DNA of 64,000 nucleotides from the NCBI GenBank assembly GCA_031292455.1, contig JARLHC010000120.1:50548-114547 (forward strand), read 5' to 3'. Shown piece by piece: positions 34,901-43,025 of the stretch. How positions within the stretch are numbered: the stretch's first letter is position 1; the number at the start of each line of letters is the position of its first letter. Origin of the DNA: Ignavibacteriaceae bacterium. Its GTDB lineage: Bacteria > Bacteroidota > Ignavibacteria > Ignavibacteriales > Ignavibacteriaceae. The notes under the pieces are model-generated. The model was given only the letters and a program-made list of their open reading frames with translations, searched no databases and was not told where the DNA came from. A program made the position numbers and the translations under genes.

Positions 34901-35164
34901 ATGATTTTAAATCCAGGCAACAGACCAGAAATCATTTATCCATGTGAATGGTCCTATAAAATAATAGTGACTAATATTGACAAGACACTTGAAGCAATTG
35001 AAGGTGCCGTAGGCGGAATGAAATATATTGTTACTCCTTCGAATATTAGTAAAAATGGAAAGTATTACAGCCTGAATTTAAAGCTTTCTGTTCCGAATGA
35101 AGTTGTTCGCGATATTGTGTATCAGAAATTAATAAATAACGACTTTGTTAAGATTGTATTATAG
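34901..35164 (+). CDS. DUF493 (YbeD-like) protein
   Basis: An 87-aa alpha/beta protein. The PCEWSYKIIV start and the C-terminal VPNEVVRDIVYQKLINNDFVK segment fit DUF493/YbeD, an ACT-like fold of unknown function. In E. coli ybeD lies next to lipoate genes; here it precedes pdxB by 41 bp. It is probably cytoplasmic and small-molecule sensing, by fold only. A TATATTTT element at 34871-34878 may be the promoter. Confidence 0.8.
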   Translation: MILNPGNRPEIIYPCEWSYKIIVTNIDKTLEAIEGAVGGMKYIVTPSNISKNGKYYSLNLKLSVPNEVVRDIVYQKLINNDFVKIVL

Positions 35165-35205
35165 AAATAAGATTTTCACCTTACTTAAAATAAAAAGAAT
35201 TAAAA

Positions 35206-36327
35206 ATGAAAATTATTGCTGACGAAAATATAATATTTGTAAAAGAGGCTTTTTCCGGTTTGGGGGATGTCAATCTTTATAATGGGCGTGAAATTACAAA
35301 TACTATATTAAAAGATGCCGATGTTCTCCTTGTAAGATCAATAACCAAGGTGGATGCAGCTCTCCTAGATGGGACACATGTTAAGTTTGTCGGAACAGCG
35401 ACAATTGGTACCGATCATATCGATACTGAATATCTTGCCGCTAAAAATATCTGTTTTACTGATTCCCGCGGATGTAATTCTGATGCGGTAGCTGAATATG
35501 TGTTTAACGCTTTACTGAATATATCAAATGAACAGAAATTTTCATTAAGAGGGATGACAATAGGAGTAGTTGGAGTAGGAAATATCGGCAGCCGGATTGT
35601 ACGAATGGCTGGAGCTTTGGGAATGAATGTACTGCAGAATGATCCTCCATTAAAAAGGCTTACAGGTAAAAAACAATTCCTTGAGCTTAATGAATTGATG
35701 AATGCTGATATTATTACATTCCATGTTCCTTTGAATATGGAAGGTGAAGACAGAACATATCATCTTTTTGATTATGAAAAGATCAATTTTCTTAAAGATG
35801 GGGCTATTATAATTAATGCTTCGAGAGGCCCAGTTATTGAGAATAATTCACTGAATGATCTTATCGGGAAAAAGAAATTTAACGTGGTACTTGATGTCTG
35901 GGAAAATGAACCGGAGATAAACCTGGAACTACTAAAGAAGGTTAGATTCGGAACTCCTCATATAGCAGGTTATTCATTTGAAGGCAAAATAAATGGAACG
36001 GAAATACTTTATAATGCATTATGCAGCTTCTTAAAGAAAGAAACTGCATGGAAACCTTCAATTCCAGCAGCTAAAGATCCTGAAATTAGAATAGACGGAA
36101 ACTCTGCGTTGGAAAATGAGCTGTTTAAAGCTGTAGATCATGTTTACAAAATCAGTAAAGATGATAAAAACCTTAGAAACATGCTAAAATCAGATAATTC
36201 TTCAAAATTTTTCGATTATTTACGCAAGACGTATGACTTGAGAAGAGAATTCCCCAACTATTTTGTAAATATCGATCCATATTGTAAAGATATGGCTAAG
36301 GTGTTTAAGCAATTTCGATTCAACTAA
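35206..36327 (+). CDS. pdxB: 4-Phosphoerythronate dehydrogenase
   Basis: A 373-aa member of the D-2-hydroxyacid dehydrogenase family in the PdxB subgroup. It has MKIIADENIIFVKEAF at the N-terminus, the NAD-binding GVVGVGNIGSRIV near 120, and a C-terminal DUF3410 dimerisation domain (after about residue 290) that is specific to PdxB. It oxidises 4-phospho-D-erythronate in pyridoxal phosphate synthesis via the DXP-dependent route, so pdxA/pdxJ should exist elsewhere. Catalytic Arg, Glu and His appear in ASRGPVIE, NEPE and TPHIAGYS. Convergent with the MORN/TonB-C gene. Confidence 0.93.
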   Translation: MKIIADENIIFVKEAFSGLGDVNLYNGREITNTILKDADVLLVRSITKVDAALLDGTHVKFVGTATIGTDHIDTEYLAAKNICFTDSRGCNSDAVAEYVFNALLNISNEQKFSLRGMTIGVVGVGNIGSRIVRMAGALGMNVLQNDPPLKRLTGKKQFLELNELMNADIITFHVPLNMEGEDRTYHLFDYEKINFLKDGAIIINASRGPVIENNSLNDLIGKKKFNVVLDVWENEPEINLELLKKVRFGTPHIAGYSFEGKINGTEILYNALCSFLKKETAWKPSIPAAKDPEIRIDGNSALENELFKAVDHVYKISKDDKNLRNMLKSDNSSKFFDYLRKTYDLRREFPNYFVNIDPYCKDMAKVFKQFRFN

Positions 36328-36336
36328 TTCTCTTAT

Positions 36337-37116
36337 TCATTTGCTCAAAGCAGGTAATTTAAAAATTACCGGAATGATCATTCTTACTTTTACAGGCTTT
36401 CCCCTCTGAAGTCCTGGTTTAAATCTTGTGTAAAAGATTGTAATTTTTGCAGATTCGCCGCATCCGAACCCAATATCATTTAATATCTTTGATTCGGTTA
36501 CATCTCCCGCTTTGTCTATTAACATCTCTATTTTGACAACACCCTCGATTTTATTTTCCTTAGCAGATGCGGGGTATACCAGTCTTTTATATATCCCATT
36601 CATTCCCCCGACAGGATCTGGCATAACCTCCGCAATTGTATAAACCGAATCGGCACTTATGGTGTCTTCAGCTATTACCGGAGGGACATATTCGCCACTT
36701 CTTTCACTTGAGATTCCGGAATTCTTACTAGTGGTATCTGCATCAGCTATCAAGGGATTGTTATCCATTACCCTCTTCCCTCTTTCATAGGTAATATCAT
36801 TAAGATACGTACCATCTTCCTTAAATAATGATTCCTGCCCTTCTTTTTTACCATCCGCTATTATATAAGATAGTTTTAATTTCCCGGTTTCATAATATTC
36901 CTTTACTAACCCTTCCACCTTTCCGTTTATATATGAAAACTCCTGCCGAATATTACCATTCTCAAAATAAAATTTAACTGTTCCTTCCCTTATTTTATTA
37001 ACATAGTTAATTTCAGATTCAATTTTGCCGCTTGGGAAATAAGCTTTAACCAATCCGTTCTGGGCTGATATAGTAAATGCAAAAATGAATATAATTAGAA
37101 AAATATTTTTTAACAT
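36337..37116 (-). CDS. MORN-repeat protein fused to a TonB C-terminal domain
   Basis: A 259-aa exported protein: signal peptide (1-18), then three or four MORN/YwqK-type repeats (about 20-115, FPSGKIESEINYVN, FENGNIRQEFSYINGKVEG), a linker, and a TonB_C domain (about 165-255, YPASAKENKIEGVVKIEML, ending ARMIIPVIFKL-like VRMIIPVIFKL). There is no N-terminal proline-rich energy-transducer arm. TonB_C normally contacts the TonB box of a receptor. In Bacteroidota such fusions are known as outer-surface or periplasmic adaptor-like proteins with unclear roles. It lies 30 bp after the HEAGH membrane gene on the same strand. Confidence 0.8.
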   Translation of the reverse strand: MLKNIFLIIFIFAFTISAQNGLVKAYFPSGKIESEINYVNKIREGTVKFYFENGNIRQEFSYINGKVEGLVKEYYETGKLKLSYIIADGKKEGQESLFKEDGTYLNDITYERGKRVMDNNPLIADADTTSKNSGISSERSGEYVPPVIAEDTISADSVYTIAEVMPDPVGGMNGIYKRLVYPASAKENKIEGVVKIEMLIDKAGDVTESKILNDIGFGCGESAKITIFYTRFKPGLQRGKPVKVRMIIPVIFKLPALSK

Positions 37117-37146
37117 GTGTCAGTAATTTAATTTCTAAATTAATAA

Positions 37147-37683
37147 TTAATCGCGAATTATCAGAGGTAAAAAAATAGCTAATAGAAAAATAAGTAATCC
37201 TATCGCATAAATTATATAACCTATCTCATGGTCATATTCAAGAAGGTTAATCTCATTGAGCAGATAATGCCAGTCGTGGTAAACTGAATTTCCGCCTAAC
37301 AAGGGAAGAGACTGTGATCTTGCATCTGCGGCATATACGCTTATATTTATGAAATTCTGTCCCAGCCATAATAATGTAAACTGCATCCCTGTTTTATAAT
37401 AATTACTCAGGAAATACCATAAGATAAATGAGGGAAGCAAAACCTGCATTAACGCTCCACCAAGCGTATAAATATATTTACCGAAAAAAGAAAAAAAGAA
37501 ATGCCCGGCTTCATGTATTACAAGGTCTGCGTTATCAATAATTCCATAATGCCCCCGGGTTAGTGCAAAATACAATGCTAACGGGAGAATTATTAATGAT
37601 GGAATCCACCTTTTAATCGGTTCATAAGATGAAATCGGGATCGTTTCGGGTTTAGAATTATCAAATAAATCTCTCTCGTTCAT
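37147..37683 (-). CDS. Membrane protein with a HEAGH zinc motif
   Basis: A 178-aa protein with about four to five membrane helices. HEAGH at residues 57-61 lies in a hydrophobic stretch, as in M50-type intramembrane zinc proteases, and a later HDW/EYDHE pair could supply the third ligand. It is too short for a typical M50 protease (no PDZ, no NPDG motif) and its GGALMQVLLPS segment is more like the M50-related membrane proteins seen in many Bacteria. Catalysis is not shown. It is co-oriented with the TonB_C gene. Confidence 0.72.
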   Translation of the reverse strand: MNERDLFDNSKPETIPISSYEPIKRWIPSLIILPLALYFALTRGHYGIIDNADLVIHEAGHFFFSFFGKYIYTLGGALMQVLLPSFILWYFLSNYYKTGMQFTLLWLGQNFINISVYAADARSQSLPLLGGNSVYHDWHYLLNEINLLEYDHEIGYIIYAIGLLIFLLAIFLPLIIRD

Positions 37684-37767
37684 TTATCTTTTTTCCCTTT
37701 ATGTCTTGGAATTACAAAATTCCTTCTTTTATACCTGCTTATTCTCATGTAACCTAATTCCATATAA

Positions 37768-39654
37768 TTACTTGCTTACAGGAATCGCCAGGACTGGCAG
37801 TTGCAGGCCATGTCTTACTCCATCGATCGTCGAGCCATAAATAATGTCGCTGATAAATTTATGTCCATGACTACCTGCAATTATCAGTTCTAGGTTCTCT
37901 GCCTTTGCAATCCGGATTATCTCTTCTTTCGGCTCTCCTCCTCCAATAATAATTTGCGACGGTATACCCTCAGTTTTATATTTTTTTACAAATGCGTTTA
38001 GATATTCATTCATTTCAAAAGCATCTTTATCAGCTACCAGTTCACCCATAAATCGTCCGGTTACAGATTGTACTATATTAATTAGGTATACCTCGGCTTT
38101 CATACTTTTAATAAGATCAAGCGACCCATTATATATTTGTTCATCTTTCTCTCTTTTTCCTTCAAGTGCAACGCCAATTTTTTTATAGCCGCTTAAATGT
38201 TTAAATGAAATATGTGCAAAACCTGCCGTTGCCCGGTGCACCATTGTGGATATCTTTGCTTTACTGAATATTGGTTCAACGATAATCCATACCAATAATG
38301 GCAAAAGAAAAACTGTTAAAGGAATTAACATATATCTTACTAATATTCCCTGTGTGTTATTTAATGATATACTTTCTTTAATAAGATCAAGCAAATATTT
38401 CAGATTTAAAAGAGTAATTATAGCAGCAGCAGTCCATGCAAGTACTATTACCCACATCTTAGAAGCAAATTCCCCCATCTTTTTTCTGCTAGATGTAAAA
38501 TGTAGAAGGGGAATAATGGCAAAAGGAAGCTGTAATGATAATACTACTTGAGATAAAATTAATAAAGAATCTACTGCATTATCTCCGGAAACTTTTATAA
38601 CTATTACGGCTGGGATTATAGCGATAAATCTAGTAATCAACCTCCTTAACCATGGACGCATTTTTAAACCAATAAACCCTTCCATAACAATTTGTCCGGC
38701 AAATGTTCCTGTTATTGTGGAAGATTGCCCTGCCGCCAGCAGAGCTATTCCGAAAATTATCGGTGCTGCCGAGGAACCCAAAAGCGGCGCCAAGAGGGCA
38801 TGCGCATCCATAATCGAGGCAACATTATTATAACCATTTTTAAAAAACACTGCAGCCGCAACTATGAGAATTGCTGCATTTACAAAAAAAGCTGCATTTA
38901 ATGCAACCACAGAATCAATAAAATTAAATTTGTTTGCCTCGCGCAAACCCGTTGAAGTCCTTTTAACATCCCGCGATTGAACAAGTGCCGAATGAAGATA
39001 AAGATTGTGAGGCATTACTGTTGCCCCGATTATTCCTAAAGAAATAAAAAGTCCTTCCGTATTTAACGTGGTAGGCAATAATCCTTTTGCTGCATCAACA
39101 AAATTCGGATTTGAAAAAAATACTTCTATTCCAAAACAAATCCCGATTGTTGCTACTAAAGCAAGGATAAATGCCTCCATTTTCCTGATTCCAAATGACA
39201 TTAGAAACATCAATAATAGCACATCAAAAGTTGTTATAAGAACTCCATACAGAAGTGGAATTCTGAATAATATATATAAGCCAATTGCAGATCCTAAAAC
39301 TTCCGCCAGATCGCAGGCAGCAATTGCAACTTCACATATTATCCATAAAATAAAACTAATCGTCTTGGAATAATGATCCCTGCATGCTTGGGCCAGGTCT
39401 CTTCCCAATACAATTCCAAGTCGCGCTGATAGCGCCTGAAATAATATTGCCATTAAATTTGCAAGAAGAATAACCCAAATTAGCCTGTAACCGAAGCGGG
39501 ACCCGCCCGCAAGATCTGTTGCCCAGTTCCCCGGATCCATATATCCTACTGCAACCATAAATGCAGGTCCGGTAAATGTGAATAACCTTAGCCAGAAATT
39601 TGTGTTTGGTTTGATCAGGACAGTTGAATGTACTTCGGCAAGAGCACTATTCAT
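37768..39654 (-). CDS. mntH: Nramp divalent-metal transporter fused to a universal stress protein domain
   Basis: A 628-aa protein. Residues 20-450 are an Nramp transporter with the metal-binding DPGNW (Asp40, Asn43) in helix 1 and MPHN (Met214) in helix 6. Residues about 483-628 are a UspA domain with the GSHGHKFISDIIYGST ATP-loop type motif (G2xG9xG). It brings Mn2+ or Fe2+ into the cell with protons. AGGAG inside the end of the preceding mntR gene sits before its ATG, and the genes are separated by one base, so both are made from one message. The Usp fusion may sense ATP or stress. Confidence 0.93.
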   Translation of the reverse strand: MNSALAEVHSTVLIKPNTNFWLRLFTFTGPAFMVAVGYMDPGNWATDLAGGSRFGYRLIWVILLANLMAILFQALSARLGIVLGRDLAQACRDHYSKTISFILWIICEVAIAACDLAEVLGSAIGLYILFRIPLLYGVLITTFDVLLLMFLMSFGIRKMEAFILALVATIGICFGIEVFFSNPNFVDAAKGLLPTTLNTEGLFISLGIIGATVMPHNLYLHSALVQSRDVKRTSTGLREANKFNFIDSVVALNAAFFVNAAILIVAAAVFFKNGYNNVASIMDAHALLAPLLGSSAAPIIFGIALLAAGQSSTITGTFAGQIVMEGFIGLKMRPWLRRLITRFIAIIPAVIVIKVSGDNAVDSLLILSQVVLSLQLPFAIIPLLHFTSSRKKMGEFASKMWVIVLAWTAAAIITLLNLKYLLDLIKESISLNNTQGILVRYMLIPLTVFLLPLLVWIIVEPIFSKAKISTMVHRATAGFAHISFKHLSGYKKIGVALEGKREKDEQIYNGSLDLIKSMKAEVYLINIVQSVTGRFMGELVADKDAFEMNEYLNAFVKKYKTEGIPSQIIIGGGEPKEEIIRIAKAENLELIIAGSHGHKFISDIIYGSTIDGVRHGLQLPVLAIPVSK

Positions 39655-39655
39655 T

Positions 39656-40327
39656 TTAAGCTCCTTTCACCTTCTTTATTTCTATAAAAATATTTTCCGC
39701 AAGCTTCTGGCTGATATTCCATTGTTTCCCCTTAATTTGAATCATGAGTGAATTGTCAAAATTCCTTTTCTCTTTTACTAGGATGATTTCATAAAGGCTG
39801 ATCCCAAGTTCAGTTAAATAATTTAAGAATTGTTCATCAAAATCATTGACTCGCACAACTGTACCAGACTCACCTTCTTTAAGATCCGATAGTGGAAGAT
39901 ATTTTTTTATTTTTGGGATTTTTCCTTCTTTGGATGGGATTGGATCCCCATGTGGGTCAAATTCAGGATAACGAAGCAATACCTCCAACCTGTTAATAAG
40001 ATCATCTGAAGAGGAATGTTCCAACTTATGGGCCTCTTCATGCACCTTATCCCAGGGCATTCCTACAACCTTCTGCAAAAAGACTTCCCAGATGCGGTGC
40101 CTCCTGACCATATTGATTGCAAATTCTTCTCCACTCGGCGTAAGTCTGATACATTTGTATTTTTCATATAGAATATAATTATCAATTGCTAATTTTTTAA
40201 GCATATCCGTTACTGCAGCCTGGGTTACTTGCAGCTTTTGAGCAATTGCTTTAGGTCTTATCTCGCCGTTTCTGTTTTGGAACTTGAATATTACACTTAA
40301 ATAATCTTCTTTTGAAATATTGTTCAT
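39656..40327 (-). CDS. DtxR/MntR-family metal-dependent repressor with FeoA domain
   Basis: A 223-aa regulator. It has a winged helix (1-65, QVTQAAVTDMLKKLAIDNYILYEKY), a metal-binding dimerisation domain (65-135, HRIWEVFLQKVVG, HKLEHSSSDDLINRLE, HPEFDPHGDP-type YPEFDPHGDPIP) and a C-terminal FeoA/SH3 domain (about 145-220). It should bind DNA when loaded with Mn or Fe and shut off metal uptake. The adjacent nramp gene, with one base between, is the expected target. An inverted repeat overlaps its own promoter, implying autoregulation. Confidence 0.93.
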   Translation of the reverse strand: MNNISKEDYLSVIFKFQNRNGEIRPKAIAQKLQVTQAAVTDMLKKLAIDNYILYEKYKCIRLTPSGEEFAINMVRRHRIWEVFLQKVVGMPWDKVHEEAHKLEHSSSDDLINRLEVLLRYPEFDPHGDPIPSKEGKIPKIKKYLPLSDLKEGESGTVVRVNDFDEQFLNYLTELGISLYEIILVKEKRNFDNSLMIQIKGKQWNISQKLAENIFIEIKKVKGA

Positions 40328-40349
40328 TTTAAGTCTATATTTGTTTATA

Positions 40350-40367
40350 ATTTAAGCAGACTTAAAT
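40350..40367. promoter_or_regulatory. Candidate MntR operator in the mntR-nramp promoter
   Basis: Arms ATTTAAG and CTTAAAT are separated by CAGA. On the minus strand a TTGATT box, 17 bases, then TAAATT form a sigma-70-like promoter, and the palindrome covers the spacer and -10 box. A further TTTAAGTCT copy lies at 40328-40336, right beside the start codon. Such a site fits a DtxR/MntR operator, but the regulator binding is inferred. Confidence 0.55.
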
Positions 40368-40466
40368 AAAAAATCAAGCTGCATTGAAAATTCATGTGAT
40401 ATTTTTCATATTAAATAATTCATCTATTTTATTTAGCTTTAATAATATCATTTTACGATAGAATAA

Positions 40467-41171
40467 ATGGCTTATATTAAAACAAAATTTATAAACTTTC
40501 ACCAAATAGATATAAAAGTATTATTGGCAGTTCTTGCAATAATTGCAGGTACTATGGGATTTATATTGATAGCAGGGTTTGTGACAAGTGGTTCGTCCGA
40601 TATAATTGACATGAAGATTTTAAAAGCCTTCAGATATTCTGATAATTTGGCTCGCCCCATCGGTCCGCGATGGCTGTTCGAAATGATGAGGGATATAACA
40701 GCATTAGGAGGGGCTACCGTAATATTCTTAATTACCTTCTTGGTTATAGGTTATTTCATCCTTCAAAAGGAATATAATGTTGTAATTCTTGTCCTTGCGG
40801 CCTTTATCGGTGGGGTTATTATGGATTTTGAGTTAAAAGAATTATTCGGAAGAATTCGTCCGGAATTTATCCCCAGACTTATTCCAGAAATATCCTTTAG
40901 CTTTCCAAGCGGCCATTCAATGATGTCTGCTATTATTTATTTATCCCTTGCAGCTATTATAGCCCGTATCCAAAAGCGCCGAAGGGAAAAAATATATATT
41001 ATTGCGATTGCTTTGTTTCTCTCATTTATAATTGGCATTAGCCGTGTGTACCTGGGTGCCCATTATCCAACTGATGTACTTGGTGGATGGTCATTAGGTT
41101 TAGCCTGGGCTGCACTGTGCTGGTTGGTTGCCTGGTATATTAGCCAGAGGAATCCGGGGGAATCAATATAA
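40467..41171 (+). CDS. PAP2-family membrane phosphatase
   Basis: A 234-aa protein with about six membrane helices and all three PAP2 motifs: KELFGRIRPE near 123, PSGHSM near 148 and SRVYLGAHYPTDVLGG near 191. The catalytic His residues are in the last two motifs. Family members dephosphorylate phosphatidic acid, undecaprenyl diphosphate or lipid A; the substrate cannot be chosen by sequence. It lies 23 bp before the rhomboid gene and is divergent from mntR. A TAGCTTTA box at 40434-40441 is a possible promoter. Confidence 0.9.
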   Translation: MAYIKTKFINFHQIDIKVLLAVLAIIAGTMGFILIAGFVTSGSSDIIDMKILKAFRYSDNLARPIGPRWLFEMMRDITALGGATVIFLITFLVIGYFILQKEYNVVILVLAAFIGGVIMDFELKELFGRIRPEFIPRLIPEISFSFPSGHSMMSAIIYLSLAAIIARIQKRRREKIYIIAIALFLSFIIGISRVYLGAHYPTDVLGGWSLGLAWAALCWLVAWYISQRNPGESI

Positions 41172-41194
41172 AATCCGATAACTTCCTCCCCGCA

Positions 41195-41812
41195 ATGGAC
41201 GATAAAAAGAAACTCATTACAAGTATATTCTTTCCCCTTGGATTTGTAGTCCTTCTTTGGGTAATTAAATTATCAGAAATTATTTTTAACTTTGACTTTA
41301 CACGGTTTGGAATTTTACCCGGAAGTATTAAAGGTATACCCGGTATATTTCTTGGTCCGCTGATTCATGCAAATATTAACCACCTTATATCAAATTCACT
41401 TCCAATCCTCCTTCTGGGAAGTGGTATAATTTATTTTTATAGAAATTCATCGTATAAAGTTATATTGATAATTTATCTTGGGACTGGAATACTCGATTGG
41501 ATATTTGCTAGAAAAGCCTATCATATTGGTGCAAGCGGTATAATATATGGTCTTGTTACATTTCTGTTCTTCAGCGGGGTTATTAGACGGGATACCCGGG
41601 CAATTGCCCTCGCACTGCTGGTTACTTTTTTATACGGAAGTTTGATCTGGGGAGTCCTTCCGCTTGATAGTCAAATTTCATGGGAGTCACATCTGTTTGG
41701 TTCCATTATAGGAATTCTTTGTGCATTCATTTTTAAGAGTTCCGATCCATTCGTTAAATATGATTGGGAATTAGAAGATGAAGATAAAAATAATAATATC
41801 GACCCTTTGTAA
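41195..41812 (+). CDS. Rhomboid intramembrane serine protease
   Basis: A 205-aa protein with about six membrane helices. The catalytic Ser is in GASGIIYG (Ser114) and the partner His is His166 (WESHLFG). HANINHLISN supplies the conserved His/Asn of helix 2. It cuts other proteins inside the membrane; the substrate is unknown. It follows the PAP2 gene with 23 bp and probably shares its transcript. Confidence 0.9.
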   Translation: MDDKKKLITSIFFPLGFVVLLWVIKLSEIIFNFDFTRFGILPGSIKGIPGIFLGPLIHANINHLISNSLPILLLGSGIIYFYRNSSYKVILIIYLGTGILDWIFARKAYHIGASGIIYGLVTFLFFSGVIRRDTRAIALALLVTFLYGSLIWGVLPLDSQISWESHLFGSIIGILCAFIFKSSDPFVKYDWELEDEDKNNNIDPL

Positions 41813-41877
41813 TCGAAAGAATTAATAGGGTAAGGGGTTAATTTTTGCACCAAAATTATTTGTGATAATACGGTTTC

Positions 41878-41898
41878 AAAACGATTTCAAATCGTTTT
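41878..41898. terminator. Palindromic hairpin between convergent rhomboid and YbjQ genes
   Basis: Arms AAAACGATT and AATCGTTTT with a TCA loop. It is AT-rich with T runs only inside the arms, so it could be a weak bidirectional terminator. No strong U tract follows. Confidence 0.35.
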
Positions 41899-41992
41899 CA
41901 GGTATTGATCTCTTGTTTTTCCTCTTTCTGGCAATAATATGATTCTCTCAGTTTCTTTATAAGATCGAAATGTTATCGATGTTATTTCTGCT

Positions 41993-42322
41993 CTATATTT
42001 TTTCTAGTATTACGGCTGTTCCGTAAGCTAGTACTTCAGTTGCTCCCTGTGCAACTTCATTAGCATCATATCTAAAACCTATTATTGCATTAGCCCCGAT
42101 ATCTTCTGCATGTCTGATCATTATCTCGTACGATTCAAGACGGGTTTTTTCACATAGCTCTGTCCATAAGGTTATATTTCCCCCTAATATTGTCTGGAAC
42201 GCTGCCCCTATTGTTCCAACTAAAGAACGGGACCTTACTACTATTCCTCTTACAATTCCAAGGTTGTTGGTAATTTTATATCCCTCAATATTAAACGCAG
42301 TAGTAACAAGTTTATGATCCAT
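41993..42322 (-). CDS. YbjQ/UPF0145-family protein
   Basis: A 109-aa protein made of one YbjQ domain (GYKITNNLGIVRGIVVRSR, GANAIIGFRYDANEV). The family forms pentamers and is linked by structure to heavy-metal binding, but its function is not settled. I chose ATG 42322, which has GGAG 5 bases upstream; a start at 42367 would add 15 hydrophobic residues. It is downstream of the FAH-like gene on the same strand. Confidence 0.87.
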   Translation of the reverse strand: MDHKLVTTAFNIEGYKITNNLGIVRGIVVRSRSLVGTIGAAFQTILGGNITLWTELCEKTRLESYEIMIRHAEDIGANAIIGFRYDANEVAQGATEVLAYGTAVILEKI

Positions 42323-42368
42323 AATCACTCCATTTTTATAATATAAAACTAATAAAATTTGAAGCAAA

Positions 42369-43025
42369 TTATTTAACAGTACAAAAAAGCTCGGCCACTC
42401 CTTTTATTTCAGCCTTCAGTTTATCCCCCTTACTAACTTTACCTACGCCGGAAGGAGTTCCAGTAAAAATAAGGTCCCCCCTTTCAAGCTGCATTACAGA
42501 AGATATATATTGAATAAGCTGGACAGGAGTGAAGATCATCAGGCTCAATTTATCCTTTTGCCTGATATTCCCGTTTATAGATAAAGAAATTTCTTCACCC
42601 AAAGTAAGCTTGTAATCTCTTGATGAAACGAAATCTGATAATACCGCTGATGTATCAAAACACTTGGCCATTGTCCAGGGATGCCCCTTCTTTTTTAATT
42701 CATTTTGTATATCACGTAAAGTCATATCAAGCCCGACTCCATATCCAGCAATTCCTTCAATAGATTCCCTTTCGTCCGCGTTCTTAAGATCTTTCCCTAT
42801 CAATAAAACAAGTTCAACTTCATGGTGCATTTCAGCTGAAAACCCGGGATATATAATTTCCTCTCCAGAGTATATAACTGCTGAAGAGGGCTTAAGAAAC
42901 AATAATGGCTTTTCAGGTACTTCATTTCCCAGCTCTGCAATATGATCTGTATAATTTCTTCCTACACAAACAATTTTCCCGATATAGTATTCTTCGGCAC
43001 TGTTATTAATAACAATTTTTTTCAT
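42369..43025 (-). CDS. Fumarylacetoacetate hydrolase-family protein
   Basis: A 218-aa enzyme of the FAH fold. It has IVCVGRNYTDHIAELGNEVP, PLLFLKPSSAVI, the metal-binding HHEVELVL (with Glu and a later Asp) and GTPSGVGKVSKGD. These fit small two-domain-less members such as acylpyruvate hydrolase/oxaloacetate tautomerase (FAHD1-like). The substrate is not known. It begins within the last codon of the preceding secreted protein gene (ATGA overlap), so they are co-translated. Confidence 0.9.
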   Translation of the reverse strand: MKKIVINNSAEEYYIGKIVCVGRNYTDHIAELGNEVPEKPLLFLKPSSAVIYSGEEIIYPGFSAEMHHEVELVLLIGKDLKNADERESIEGIAGYGVGLDMTLRDIQNELKKKGHPWTMAKCFDTSAVLSDFVSSRDYKLTLGEEISLSINGNIRQKDKLSLMIFTPVQLIQYISSVMQLERGDLIFTGTPSGVGKVSKGDKLKAEIKGVAELFCTVK

